DNA of 64,000 bases from an uncultured Spartobacteria bacterium (GTDB lineage Bacteria > Verrucomicrobiota > Verrucomicrobiia > Chthoniobacterales > JAATET01): NCBI GenBank assembly GCA_938011325.1, contig CALLUD010000024.1, positions 62,001 to 126,000 of the forward strand, given 5' to 3'. The notes beneath the pieces are model-generated. The model was not told the origin of the DNA and ran no database searches. It saw only the letters and a program-made list of their open reading frames with translations. The position numbers and the translations under genes were made by a program. Positions 49,037 through 58,227 of this stretch are shown here, one piece after another (the first letter of the stretch is position 1; every line of letters begins with the position of its first letter).

Positions 49037-49804
49037 ATGCGCAAGAAAATCATCGCCGCGAACTGGAAGATGAACCAGACCGTCGCCGAGACGGAGAGCT
49101 TCCTGAGCGACTTTCGACTCGAGGTGGAGGACGTGACCGGTGTCGAGATCGTCATTGCCCCCCCCTTCACTGCTCTCGCCAAACTCTCCGAACTCCTCGG
49201 CGGCTCGCAAAAGATCCGCCTCGGCGCGCAGAACATGTATTACCAGATGAGCGGCGCCTACACCGGCGAGATCAGCCCCGCGATGCTGCGCGAGCTCTAC
49301 GTGAAATACGTCGTGCTCGGCCACAGCGAGCGGCGCCAGCTTTTCGGCGAGACGGACGAACTCATCAACAAGAAGGTCCTCGCCGCGCTTCAATCCGAGT
49401 TGAAGCCGATTCTTTGCGTCGGCGAGACGCTCGAAGAGCGTGAAGCCGGCCGGGAAAATGAGGTTCTCGAGACTCAGCTCCGTGGCAGCCTGGCAAACGT
49501 GACCCCCGAGCAGATGCTCGAAGTCGTCATCGCCTACGAGCCGGTCTGGGCCATCGGCACCGGCAAAACGGCCAACTCGCAGCAGGCGCAGGAATGCCAC
49601 GTGCACGTCCGCAACGTGCTCGCGGAACTCACCGACAAGGCCACGGCTGAGAAGGTCCGCATCCAATACGGCGGCAGCGTCAAGCCGAACAACGCAGCGG
49701 AATTGATGGCGCAGCCCGACATCGACGGCGCCCTCGTTGGCGGCGCGAGCCTCGATCCGCGCAGTTTTGCCGAGATCGTCAAGGCCGGCGCGCCAAAGGA
49801 CTGA
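49037..49804 (+). CDS. tpiA: Triosephosphate isomerase
   Basis: A 255-residue TIM-barrel enzyme. ATG 49037 gives MRKKIIAANWKMNQT with the catalytic Lys; His in VVLGHSERRQLFGE, Glu in AYEPVWAIGTGKTA, and the phosphate-binding YGGSVKPNNAAEL and GALVGGASL are present. An in-frame ATG 17 codons earlier would put the intercistronic hairpin inside the coding region and is rejected. Its TGA abuts the convergent sialidase-like stop, forming TGATCA. Confidence 0.97.
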   Translation: MRKKIIAANWKMNQTVAETESFLSDFRLEVEDVTGVEIVIAPPFTALAKLSELLGGSQKIRLGAQNMYYQMSGAYTGEISPAMLRELYVKYVVLGHSERRQLFGETDELINKKVLAALQSELKPILCVGETLEEREAGRENEVLETQLRGSLANVTPEQMLEVVIAYEPVWAIGTGKTANSQQAQECHVHVRNVLAELTDKATAEKVRIQYGGSVKPNNAAELMAQPDIDGALVGGASLDPRSFAEIVKAGAPKD

Positions 49805-50971
49805 TCACTCCAGCACGACCTTCCCGCGAACGCACCAAAGCCCGCGTTTGCCGTCGATGGTCGCATCGGCCAGCGCCAGCACGGTGCCGTCCGACAGCGG
49901 ACACAGCGAGGACCACTGCTGGTCCTGGCCGGGTGTTTCGGGAAAGGGATGCGTGAATTTGCCAAACTTTCGCGCATTCCGATCGCCGACACTCACCGCA
50001 ATTCGCTCGGACGGATCCCCTTCCTGCTTGAGCTGAAACGACAGCACCGTCGAACCATTGCGAAGCTGCCGCAGATACGGTGCGCCCGCGTAGGTCGACG
50101 TGGGAAGCGGCTGAGCCAGCGCACTCCAGCGATTTGGGCTCCTGCCGTCCACGGCGCCTGATTTCCAATTGTCCTGCGCGGACGTGAACACGATCACCGG
50201 CTTGAACAAGCCGTCGAGGCCGTTGTCCTCGATCGTCACGGCGATTCCGGAATTGTCCCTCAACACCTGCGGCACGGGCATACCGTCACGATACCCCGCG
50301 CGGAATGCGATTGTTTCCGGCGCACTCCACGTTTTGCCGCCATCCATCGATCGCACCATGCTGATCTCCTGCTCGTCGCTCGAGCGATACGGCCCTTCGT
50401 TCGCGAAAAAGACCTGAATCTCGCCGCTGGGCAGCTGAATGCCGGCGGGTTCCCAGCAGCCGTTGAAGAATTCCCCGCCCGCCTCATACAAGGTCTCCGG
50501 CTCGCTCCAGGTGCGCCCGCCATTCGTGCTGCGTGTCACGCCGATGGAAAACGGATGCTGTTCGACGCCCTCCTTCGGATGAATCTTCCCGTCCTTTCGT
50601 TCGCCAAATGCGGAAGCCGGACGCCGATTGAAGAGGAAGAGCAGCGTGCCGTCCTTCAGCGGGAGCAGCTCCGCGTTCGTCAAATGCCCGTGCTCCCATT
50701 CGGCAACCGGAATCGGCGCCTCCCACGTGCGGCCTCCGTTGCGGCTGCGGCGAATCTCGAGCTTGCCTCCGCGCGAGTAGGCGCAGATCAGGCGTCCCGG
50801 CGAAACCTCCACCGCGCGGCCGTAATTGGCGCCCTCCTGGATGAGCGCCAGGCTGCGCGGATCCCATTTGATGACCTCGCCGGCGCACAGCACGCGGGCG
50901 GTCAGCCACAGAACCAGAAACCCGACGATCCGCACGGACGGGATGATCCCGCGAGATTGGCGGGCGATCAA
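49805..50971 (-). CDS. Exported sialidase-like BNR-repeat protein
   Basis: A 388-residue beta-propeller protein. Signal peptide about residues 10-30 (ending LCAG). Asp-box repeats are visible as RSRNGGRTWE, RSTNGGRTWS and RSMDGGKTWS, with SLCPLSDGTVLALAD late in the chain. This is the exo-alpha-sialidase superfamily, but the superfamily also includes other glycosidases and non-enzymes, so sialic acid as substrate is not established; no sialic acid catabolic genes are near. Its start overlaps the stop of the PfkB kinase by 4 bases, so the two are probably co-translated. Confidence 0.82.
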   Translation of the reverse strand: MIARQSRGIIPSVRIVGFLVLWLTARVLCAGEVIKWDPRSLALIQEGANYGRAVEVSPGRLICAYSRGGKLEIRRSRNGGRTWEAPIPVAEWEHGHLTNAELLPLKDGTLLFLFNRRPASAFGERKDGKIHPKEGVEQHPFSIGVTRSTNGGRTWSEPETLYEAGGEFFNGCWEPAGIQLPSGEIQVFFANEGPYRSSDEQEISMVRSMDGGKTWSAPETIAFRAGYRDGMPVPQVLRDNSGIAVTIEDNGLDGLFKPVIVFTSAQDNWKSGAVDGRSPNRWSALAQPLPTSTYAGAPYLRQLRNGSTVLSFQLKQEGDPSERIAVSVGDRNARKFGKFTHPFPETPGQDQQWSSLCPLSDGTVLALADATIDGKRGLWCVRGKVVLE

Positions 50972-51885
50972 GAAATCGACTCGAACTGGCTCATCAGCTT
51001 GAAGAGCCGGTAACGCTCATTGATGTCGTCGTGTGTAACGGTGCGCAGCCGCTCGAGGCTGAACTGCTCGACGTTGTAGCTCGCGAGCACGCTGCCGTGC
51101 ACGACCGCACGTCGCAGCCGGTCGAAGGTGATTTCGCCGCCATCCTCCGCGCTGAGATACCCGGCGAGTCCGCCGGCAAACGTGTCGCCCGCGCCGGTCG
51201 GATCGTGAATGTCCTCGAGCGGATATGCCGGGCAGCTGAAGAACGCATCCTTGCCGAAGAGCAGGCAGCCGTGCTCCCCCTTCTTGATTGCGACGATGTT
51301 CGGTCCCATCGCGCGAATCTTCCGCGCGGCGCGGATGAGGCTCGTTTCCTCGGTGAGCTGACGCGCCTCGCCGTCGTTGAGAATCAGCATGTCGATGCGC
51401 TTGAGGAGCGACAGCAGCTCGTCCTTCGCGATGTTGATCCAGAGATCCATCGTGTCGGCGATGATGAATTTCGGATTCCGGACCTGATCGAGAACGTGGT
51501 GCTGGAGCGAGGGCGCAATGTTCGCGAGCAGCACGATCGGCGTCTCCCGATACGACTCCGGCAAGGTCGGCGTGAAGCTCTCGAAGACGTTCAGCTCCAC
51601 CGAGCGGGTCTCACGCGTGTTCAGGTCCCACATGTATTCGCCGGACCACCGGAAGGTCTTGCCCGGCACCTGCTGCAGGCCCTCGGTGTCGATTTTGCGC
51701 GACTTGAAAAGCTCGAAATGCTCCTTCGGGAAATCGTCACCCACAACGCCGACCAGGTTTACCGAGTCGAAGAAACTTGCGGCCACCGAGGCGTAGGAGG
51801 CGGAGCCGCCAAGCAGATCGGCATGCTCCTCAATCGGGGTCTTGATGGTATCGAGTGCGATGGAACCAACAACGAGAACGGACAT
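50968..51885 (-). CDS. PfkB-family carbohydrate kinase
   Basis: A 305-residue ribokinase-fold kinase. N-terminal VGSIALDTIKTP, GGSASYASVAASFFDSVNLVGVVGDDFPKEHFELF (sugar site, Gly-Gly) and the C-terminal anion hole DPTGAGDTFAGGLAGYL with the catalytic Asp. The NDGEARQLTEETSLIRAARKI helix is also typical. Family members phosphorylate sugars or nucleosides; this one lacks features that fix the substrate. It overlaps the downstream sialidase-like gene by 4 bases. Confidence 0.88.
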   Translation of the reverse strand: MSVLVVGSIALDTIKTPIEEHADLLGGSASYASVAASFFDSVNLVGVVGDDFPKEHFELFKSRKIDTEGLQQVPGKTFRWSGEYMWDLNTRETRSVELNVFESFTPTLPESYRETPIVLLANIAPSLQHHVLDQVRNPKFIIADTMDLWINIAKDELLSLLKRIDMLILNDGEARQLTEETSLIRAARKIRAMGPNIVAIKKGEHGCLLFGKDAFFSCPAYPLEDIHDPTGAGDTFAGGLAGYLSAEDGGEITFDRLRRAVVHGSVLASYNVEQFSLERLRTVTHDDINERYRLFKLMSQFESIS

Positions 51886-51930
51886 GGCGCGACACGATGC
51901 AAAACCCGCCGCGCTACTGGCGAGGAAATT

Positions 51931-54900
51931 TCACCCGCTCGTTGCGCCCGTGTGGCTCCTGCTTCCCTTCGCCAGGGCCGCGCGAAGGCTCTCGATGCGA
52001 ATCGGCTTTGCGACAAAATCCGTCATTCCCGCAGCAAGGCACCGCTCGCGGTCCTCGCTCATGACATGGGCGGTCAGCGCAATGATGGGCATCGTCGCGC
52101 CGGCCTCCCGAAGCCGCCGTGCGGTCTCGAAGCCGTCCATGTTCGGCATCTGAATATCCATGAACACGAAATCGAACTCCTCCTTCGCGCACCTTTCGAG
52201 GCACTCCTCTCCACTCACGACCGTCTCGATCGAATAGCCGAGCGTCCCGAGCAGGCGCCGCACGAGCCGGCGGTTGATCGGATTGTCCTCGACCACGAGA
52301 ATCCGCGTCGTCTTCGGATCCGGCAGCGCGGTGTCTCCATTCGGGAATTCGTCGTTCAGGTTGGGCTCCGGCTCCGGCTCATGCCCTTTCAGGATTCGCA
52401 GAAGCTCCTTTTTGAGCCCCCGGAAGTGCACGGGCTTCGTGAGTCGCCCGCGCTCCGTGCGGACATCCGGGAGAGCGGGAGACGCCGACGCGCCGATCGG
52501 CACGAGCGCCAGCACTCCAAGATCCCGCTCGGAGGCAATGTCCGCCACACGCTTCGCGACGGTCCTTTCCGATGAATCGACCATTACGAGATCCACGGGG
52601 GCGCCGCCGCTCACCGCTGCCTCCACTTCGTGGACATTCGCGCACGGAATCGGATCGGCATTCCAGCCCCTCAAAATCCGGGCGAACGACCTGCGAAGCC
52701 CGTCATTTGGCTCCACGACCAGAATCCGGCTTCGCTCGAGATCCGCCAGGGGCTCGCCACTGTCGCGCCCCCTGCCGAGATGGATGGAAAAATGGAATCG
52801 GGTCCCCACCCCGGGCTCGCTATTGACCTCGATGTTTCCCCCCATGGCCCGGACCAGCCGTCGGCAGATCGCCAGCCCGAGCCCCGCGCCTCCGAACCGG
52901 CGCGACATCGAACTGTCGGCCTGCGCGAAGGGTTCAAAAAGCTTCCCGACCTTCTCGGGCTCGATGCCAATTCCGGTGTCACGAACCTCGAAAGCCACAC
53001 CCACCGTGCGGCGGTCCAGGTAGGCAAGACGGCAGGTCACCACAATCTCGCCCTTCTGCGTAAACTTCACCGCGTTCCCGACGAGATTGGAAAGAATCTG
53101 CCGGAGCCGGCCGGAATCTCCGACCACCAGACTCGGGACCGTCTCCTCGAACTCGGCGAAAAGCTCCAGCCCTTTCGCAAAGGCCTGGCGGGCGTGGACA
53201 TCAAGCACACCTTCGACGCACTCCTGCAAATCGAACTCGCGGCGTTCCAGCTCGAAGCGGCCGGACTCCATTCGCGAGAAGTCGAGAATGTCGTCGATAA
53301 TTGTGAGCAGCGAGTCGCCGCAGACCGAAATCGTGCGCAGATATTCGCGCTGGTTGCTGTCCAGTCGCGTTTGCGAGAGCAGGTTCGCGAATCCCAGCAC
53401 GCCATTGAGCGGAGTGCGAATCTCATGGCTCATCACCGCGAGGAAATCGCTCTTCGCATGACTTGCGGCATCGGCGGCGTTCTTGGCGGCGATGAGCTCC
53501 GCTTCGAACTTCTTTCGTTCGGTGACATCGCTCAGCGTCCCGGTCGTGCCGATGATTTCTCCATTCGCACCCCGCCGCACACGGCAGTATCCCTCCAGCC
53601 AGATGATCGCGCCATCGGCACGAACCATGCGGAAGGACAAATCGGTAAATTCCTGTTCGCCCGCGATCTTTTGCCGGTGCAGCTCGGCCACCGCGCCACG
53701 ATCTTCCTCGAAAATGAATGGCGCGTAGGACCTGCCGAGGGACTCGGAAAGCGAGTAGCCCGAAATCCGTTCCCAGGCCGGATTCAAAAACACCATCTCA
53801 CCCGCGGGATTCGTCTGGAACACCACCATGGCGAGGTCGGTGACTAGCTCGCGATACTTCGCCTCGCTGAGAGTAAGCTCGTCCTGGGCGCGTTTGATCT
53901 CCCGGAGATCGTGCCAGACCACGAGCATGACGCGGTGCTCTCCGATCGTCACATACGTCGTGCTCATGTCGACGGGAATGAGCTCGCCGGACTTGTGCCG
54001 CTTCAGCAATTCCGTCCGATACACGCCGGTCTGCTCCGTCTTCCGCCGAATCTCCTCCACGACCTCCGCCGAGGGGCGTCCGTCGGGCTGAAACTCCGGC
54101 CAGAAGGTCGCCAGCGGCTTGCGAACCAGCTCCAGGCGGTCGTCATAGCCGAGCATTTCCGCGGCCGCGCGATTGCAGTCCAACACCCCCTCGGGATCGA
54201 CAAGCATGTGCGGTTCCGTGGAGTCTTCAAAGATCACCCGGAACCTTTCATCGCTGATCCGGCGTTGCGTGATGTCGAGCATCACACCGTCCATCGCGAC
54301 CACCCGGCCATTCGCGTCGTAGGTAAATACCCCGCGATCCGACACCCACACGTAACCGCCCGCAGCGGTCCGTATCCGATACTCAATCGAGAAGATCGCG
54401 CGCTCGGCCCGGGTCTTTTCGAGATGGGCCTCCACCCGGGTGCGGTCGTCGGGATGAACCATGCCCAGCCACCCGGCCCGCGTGGGGTCCATTTCCCCGG
54501 GCTTGAAACCGAGCAAAGCCTCGCAACGCCCGCTGTAGACGGCTTCGTCGCGCTCGAAGTCGACGTGATAGACCACCTCGCCGAGCGCCTCGACAAGCAA
54601 TGCCTGCGCGTGCTCGACCATTTGCCTCGCCATCCGCTCCCCCGCCCGGTCGCGTTCGACCCGGAGCGTCTTCACGCGAAAGCTCCACACGAGAAGACCG
54701 ATCGTCACCGAGGCAAGGGCCGCAACGCCAAATCCGACCCACATCGCCAGCCGTGCCCGCGCCATGCGATTCAAAAACTCACTGACGTCGAGATCCACCC
54801 CCACGCCACCCGACGGCCGACCCCGGGAGTCGAAAATCGGTGCCAGCCCTGTCATGAAGACCCCGTATTCATCGGCAACGGGAGTCGACGACTGGTAGTT

Positions 54901-55410
54901 CTCGCCATTCCGCAGCGCCATCGCCACGCGCGCGTCCTCCTCCGGAGATTCGCTCTGGTAGAACTCCATCACCCCCGAGGCTCTCATCTCGCGGGCAAAT
55001 CCGAGCCGATCCGCCTGCGTGGCTGTATCCAGCACGAAATACAATTTCCCGTCCCGCTCGACGAAGGAGTAGAGGTAGGCGAAATCAGGCATCCGCCGAT
55101 GCATCGTCACGAGCGGATCGATCAACTCCTGATAAAGAGGCGAGTCCGTCGATCCCGCCGTCTCCGCAAGCTGCCGGTGCTTGTCACCGTCCACCATGGC
55201 CGCCGCCGCACTCGCAAACCGCTGCAAATCGTGCTGCACATGGTGCAACTGGGCATCCAGCAGGAAATGGTCGATGACGAGCGTGCAGACCGCGGAGGAA
55301 AGAAACACGAGCAGCGCGGCCGCGATGGCGTCGCGAACGGGTCGGATTCGCAAGCTCCCCGATTCCACGGCGGGATTCCTTGCCTCGGGACCTGGGGCAA
55401 CGCGATTCAC
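51931..55410 (-). CDS. Hybrid sensor histidine kinase with three PAS domains and two receivers
   Basis: A 1159-residue signalling protein. Two membrane helices (about 28-50 and 220-243) enclose a periplasmic sensor of about 170 residues. Three PAS domains follow (about 270-390, 390-510 and 520-645), then HisKA with the phospho-His in AVMSHEIRTPLNG, an ATPase domain (LVGNAVKFT, DTGIGI, FGGAGLGLAI), and two receivers. The last is complete (VVEDNPINRR, phospho-Asp in FMDIQMPNMDG, AKPIR); the first keeps its Asp (MVDSS) and Lys (TKP) but has Glu-Pro for the acidic pair and Val for the switch Thr. No separate response regulator lies nearby. Confidence 0.92.
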   Translation of the reverse strand: MNRVAPGPEARNPAVESGSLRIRPVRDAIAAALLVFLSSAVCTLVIDHFLLDAQLHHVQHDLQRFASAAAAMVDGDKHRQLAETAGSTDSPLYQELIDPLVTMHRRMPDFAYLYSFVERDGKLYFVLDTATQADRLGFAREMRASGVMEFYQSESPEEDARVAMALRNGENYQSSTPVADEYGVFMTGLAPIFDSRGRPSGGVGVDLDVSEFLNRMARARLAMWVGFGVAALASVTIGLLVWSFRVKTLRVERDRAGERMARQMVEHAQALLVEALGEVVYHVDFERDEAVYSGRCEALLGFKPGEMDPTRAGWLGMVHPDDRTRVEAHLEKTRAERAIFSIEYRIRTAAGGYVWVSDRGVFTYDANGRVVAMDGVMLDITQRRISDERFRVIFEDSTEPHMLVDPEGVLDCNRAAAEMLGYDDRLELVRKPLATFWPEFQPDGRPSAEVVEEIRRKTEQTGVYRTELLKRHKSGELIPVDMSTTYVTIGEHRVMLVVWHDLREIKRAQDELTLSEAKYRELVTDLAMVVFQTNPAGEMVFLNPAWERISGYSLSESLGRSYAPFIFEEDRGAVAELHRQKIAGEQEFTDLSFRMVRADGAIIWLEGYCRVRRGANGEIIGTTGTLSDVTERKKFEAELIAAKNAADAASHAKSDFLAVMSHEIRTPLNGVLGFANLLSQTRLDSNQREYLRTISVCGDSLLTIIDDILDFSRMESGRFELERREFDLQECVEGVLDVHARQAFAKGLELFAEFEETVPSLVVGDSGRLRQILSNLVGNAVKFTQKGEIVVTCRLAYLDRRTVGVAFEVRDTGIGIEPEKVGKLFEPFAQADSSMSRRFGGAGLGLAICRRLVRAMGGNIEVNSEPGVGTRFHFSIHLGRGRDSGEPLADLERSRILVVEPNDGLRRSFARILRGWNADPIPCANVHEVEAAVSGGAPVDLVMVDSSERTVAKRVADIASERDLGVLALVPIGASASPALPDVRTERGRLTKPVHFRGLKKELLRILKGHEPEPEPNLNDEFPNGDTALPDPKTTRILVVEDNPINRRLVRRLLGTLGYSIETVVSGEECLERCAKEEFDFVFMDIQMPNMDGFETARRLREAGATMPIIALTAHVMSEDRERCLAAGMTDFVAKPIRIESLRAALAKGSRSHTGATSG

Positions 55411-55454
55411 TGCGGCTCAAAATAAAAAAACCGCCCCGCCGGTGGCAAGGTTCG

Positions 55455-55470
55455 TGGAACGCGCCTTGCT
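55455..55470 (+). promoter_or_regulatory. Sigma-54-like promoter before the ABC importer
   Basis: TGGAACG (55455-55461), then CGCC, then TTGCT (55466-55470). GG and GC are exactly 10 bases apart; one mismatch (A for C in TGGCAC). Initiation near 55481 would leave a leader of about 84 bases before the ATP-binding gene at 55565. Confidence 0.5.
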
Positions 55471-55564
55471 TGTCTCCGCGGCGTCCATGTCACCACGCTG
55501 CAACATTCCCCGGATCTGTAGCATTGCGAGTTAAGCCTGAAATCTCTACCGAAGCGGTGCTGCG

Positions 55565-56638
55565 ATGATCTCGATCACGATTGACAATCTCGTCAAAAAA
55601 TTCGGCGAGAACGTGGCACTCGACGGCGTTTCCCTCCGCGTGGAACCGGGAGAGCTGTTTTTCCTGCTCGGGCCGAGCGGCTGCGGGAAGACCACCCTGC
55701 TTCGGAACATCGCCGGATTTTACATCCCGGACCATGGCCGCATCCTGTTCGGCGACGAGGACGTCACACGCCTCCCTCCCCACAAGCGCAACACCGGCAT
55801 GATGTTCCAGAGCTACGCGCTTTGGCCGCACATGACCGTCGCGCAGAACGTCGCGTTCGGCCTCGTGGAGCGGAAGGTGTCCAAACCCGAAATCGACCGC
55901 CGGGTCGCCGAAGCCCTCGAGTCGGTGAAAATGGCGCCCTACGCGTCTCGGAAGATCGCGCAGCTCTCCGGCGGACAGCAGCAACGGGTCGCGCTCGCCC
56001 GCGCGCTTGTCATTCGTCCCCGCGCCCTGCTGCTCGACGAGCCGCTCTCGAACCTCGATGCGAAGCTCCGTCTTGAGATGCGCACCGAGATCCGTCGCGT
56101 TTGCAAGGAATTCGGCCTCACCGCCATCTATGTGACCCACGACCAAAAGGAGGCTCTCTCGATCTCCGACCGCATGGCGATCCTCGACGGCGGCCGGGTC
56201 GCACAGATCGGAACGCCCGAGGCCATCTATCGCCGGCCAAAATCGAAGATCGTCGCGGACTTCATTGGCGAAACCAACTTCCTCGAAGGCCGGATCCTCA
56301 GCATCAACGGAGGCAGCGCCCGCGTGGAAACGCCCGCAGGCATTTTCGAAGGAGCCATCGCCGACTCCGACTGGACTCCCGCCCCGGGCGAAAGCGCCAC
56401 CCTGTCCATTCGCCCCGAATGCTGGCGCATCGAAATGGAAGCACCCGCGCAAAATTCCGTCGCAGGCCGGATCGGGGAATCCGTCTACCTCGGAGAGGTC
56501 GCGCAATACCAGTTCCAGCCGACCAGCGGACCCGCGTTGAAGATCTTCGAGCTGAATCCCGAACTCGCGCGCCGCCCGCAGGATCGTGAACTCCACGCGG
56601 TCGCCTCGCCCCACGACGTGGTCGTCCTGCAACGCTAG
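55565..56638 (+). CDS. ABC importer ATP-binding protein (Fe3+/spermidine/AEP type)
   Basis: A 357-residue ATPase. Walker A LLGPSGCGKTTLLR, Q-loop MMFQSYALWPHMTVAQN, signature LSGGQQQRVALARAL, Walker B ALLLDEPLSNLD, switch His in YVTHDQKEALS. The C-terminal TOBE-type domain (about 245-355; GETNFLEGRI... LSIRPECWRI) is the MalK/PotA/FbpC regulatory region. First gene of a three-gene importer; the next gene starts 5 bases later. The paired fused permease points to the iron(III)/thiamine/phosphonate class, but the ligand is unproved. Confidence 0.92.
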   Translation: MISITIDNLVKKFGENVALDGVSLRVEPGELFFLLGPSGCGKTTLLRNIAGFYIPDHGRILFGDEDVTRLPPHKRNTGMMFQSYALWPHMTVAQNVAFGLVERKVSKPEIDRRVAEALESVKMAPYASRKIAQLSGGQQQRVALARALVIRPRALLLDEPLSNLDAKLRLEMRTEIRRVCKEFGLTAIYVTHDQKEALSISDRMAILDGGRVAQIGTPEAIYRRPKSKIVADFIGETNFLEGRILSINGGSARVETPAGIFEGAIADSDWTPAPGESATLSIRPECWRIEMEAPAQNSVAGRIGESVYLGEVAQYQFQPTSGPALKIFELNPELARRPQDRELHAVASPHDVVVLQR

Positions 56639-56643
56639 CGGCA

Positions 56644-58227
56644 ATGCTCCCCAGACTGCTCGTCATCGCGCTCGCACTCGCCGCAATCGTCGGCCTGCCC
56701 TTCGCCCTCAAGCCGGAGAGCAACCTGCTCGCGAAAACCGACGACACGCTGGTCATCATCAGCCCGCACAAGGAGTCGATCCGCTACGAGTTCACCCGCG
56801 CGTTCACCGAGCATTACAAGGCGAGGACCGGCCGCTCCGTGCGCATCGACTGGCGCATTGTCGGCGGCACCAGCGAGATCACCCGCTACCTCAATAGCGA
56901 GTTTTTCAACGCCTTCCAGCGCGAATGGATTGCCTCGGGCCGCCCCTGGACCGCCGAGGTCGCCGCCGGGTTCTCCAACCCCTCACTCCCGCCGGACGCC
57001 CCCGCTGCGGCGGTCGAGGCCCGCAAGGCCTTCCTCGCGTCGAACGCCGGAATCGGCATCGACCTGTTTTTTGGCGGCGGCGCGTTCGACTACATCCAGC
57101 AGACGCGCGCGGGCAATCTCGTGAGCTCGGGCGTGATCGAGGCGCACCCGGCTTGGTTCACCGAGTCGAGCATTCCGCAATCCGTCGGCGGCGAGCCATT
57201 CTACGATCCAGACGGCGCCTGGATCGGCACCTGCCTCTCGAGCTTCGGCATCTGCTACAACACCGATTCGCTCCGGCGGCTCGGCATCACCGAACTCCCC
57301 GCCAGCTGGAGCGATCTCACGAACCCGCGGCTTATTTCCCAGGTCGCCCTCGCCGATCCCACCAAGAGCGGGTCCGCGGCGAAGGCGTTCGAAATGGTCA
57401 TCCAGCAGCAGATGCAGCAGGTCGTCGGGAACGGCGAGGCGACGGACGAGGCACTCGCACGCGGATGGGAGCGCGGCCTCCAGCTGATTCTAAAGACCTC
57501 GGCGAATGCCCGCTATTTCACCGACGACGCCTCGAAGGTGCCGGTGGACGTGGCCTTCGGCGACGCGGCGATTGGCATGTGCATCGACTTCTACGGCCGC
57601 TACCAGAGCGAGATGGTAAAGATCGGCGACAACGCCTCGCGACTCCAATACTTCACGCCCGTGGGCGGCTCCTCGATCGGCGTTGATCCCATCGCCATGC
57701 TGCGGGGAGCGCCGCATCCGGAGCTGGCCCGCGAGTTCATCGAGTTCGTGCTTTCGATCGAAGGGCAGAAACTCTGGGACTTCAAAGTCGGCACGCCGGG
57801 CGGGCCCACGCGTTACGCGCTCCGCCGACTTCCAATTCGCAAGGAACTCTACGAGCCGCAATACCGCCAATTCCTCTCCGACCCCGATGTCCAGCCTTAC
57901 GAGGAAGCTCACGCCTTCACCTATCACGAAGCATGGACGGGACCGCTTTTCTCCGCGCTGCGATTCATCGTTCGCGTCACGTGCCTCGATGCTCACGACG
58001 AGCAGGTCGCCGCATGGAAGGCACTCATCGCCGCCGGATTTCCGCCCGAGGCCACGAAGACTTTCACCGACATCTCGGCCGTCGATTACCAGACCGCGCT
58101 CACGAAAATCCGCCCGGCACTGAAAGGCTCCACACCGCTCGAGGAGGTCCAGCTCGCGCGAACACTCGGCGACCATTTCCGCAACCAGTATCGCCGCGCG
58201 CAACAACTCGCAAAGGAGGGAAGATGA
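56644..58227 (+). CDS. ABC importer extracellular solute-binding protein
   Basis: A 527-residue periplasmic binding protein with an N-terminal hydrophobic segment (about residues 4-22) as signal or anchor. TLVIISPHKESIRYEFTRAFTEHYKARTGRSVRIDWRIVGGTSEI, WIGTCLSSFGICYNTDSLRRLGI, ADPTKSGSAAKAFEM and VGGSSIGVDPIAMLRGAPHPELAREFIEFVLSIEGQKLW are the pattern of the FbpA/thiamine/putrescine-type family. It is longer than the usual 330-350 residues, with an added C-terminal helical region (about 400-527). Its stop overlaps the permease start by 4 bases. Confidence 0.88.
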   Translation: MLPRLLVIALALAAIVGLPFALKPESNLLAKTDDTLVIISPHKESIRYEFTRAFTEHYKARTGRSVRIDWRIVGGTSEITRYLNSEFFNAFQREWIASGRPWTAEVAAGFSNPSLPPDAPAAAVEARKAFLASNAGIGIDLFFGGGAFDYIQQTRAGNLVSSGVIEAHPAWFTESSIPQSVGGEPFYDPDGAWIGTCLSSFGICYNTDSLRRLGITELPASWSDLTNPRLISQVALADPTKSGSAAKAFEMVIQQQMQQVVGNGEATDEALARGWERGLQLILKTSANARYFTDDASKVPVDVAFGDAAIGMCIDFYGRYQSEMVKIGDNASRLQYFTPVGGSSIGVDPIAMLRGAPHPELAREFIEFVLSIEGQKLWDFKVGTPGGPTRYALRRLPIRKELYEPQYRQFLSDPDVQPYEEAHAFTYHEAWTGPLFSALRFIVRVTCLDAHDEQVAAWKALIAAGFPPEATKTFTDISAVDYQTALTKIRPALKGSTPLEEVQLARTLGDHFRNQYRRAQQLAKEGR

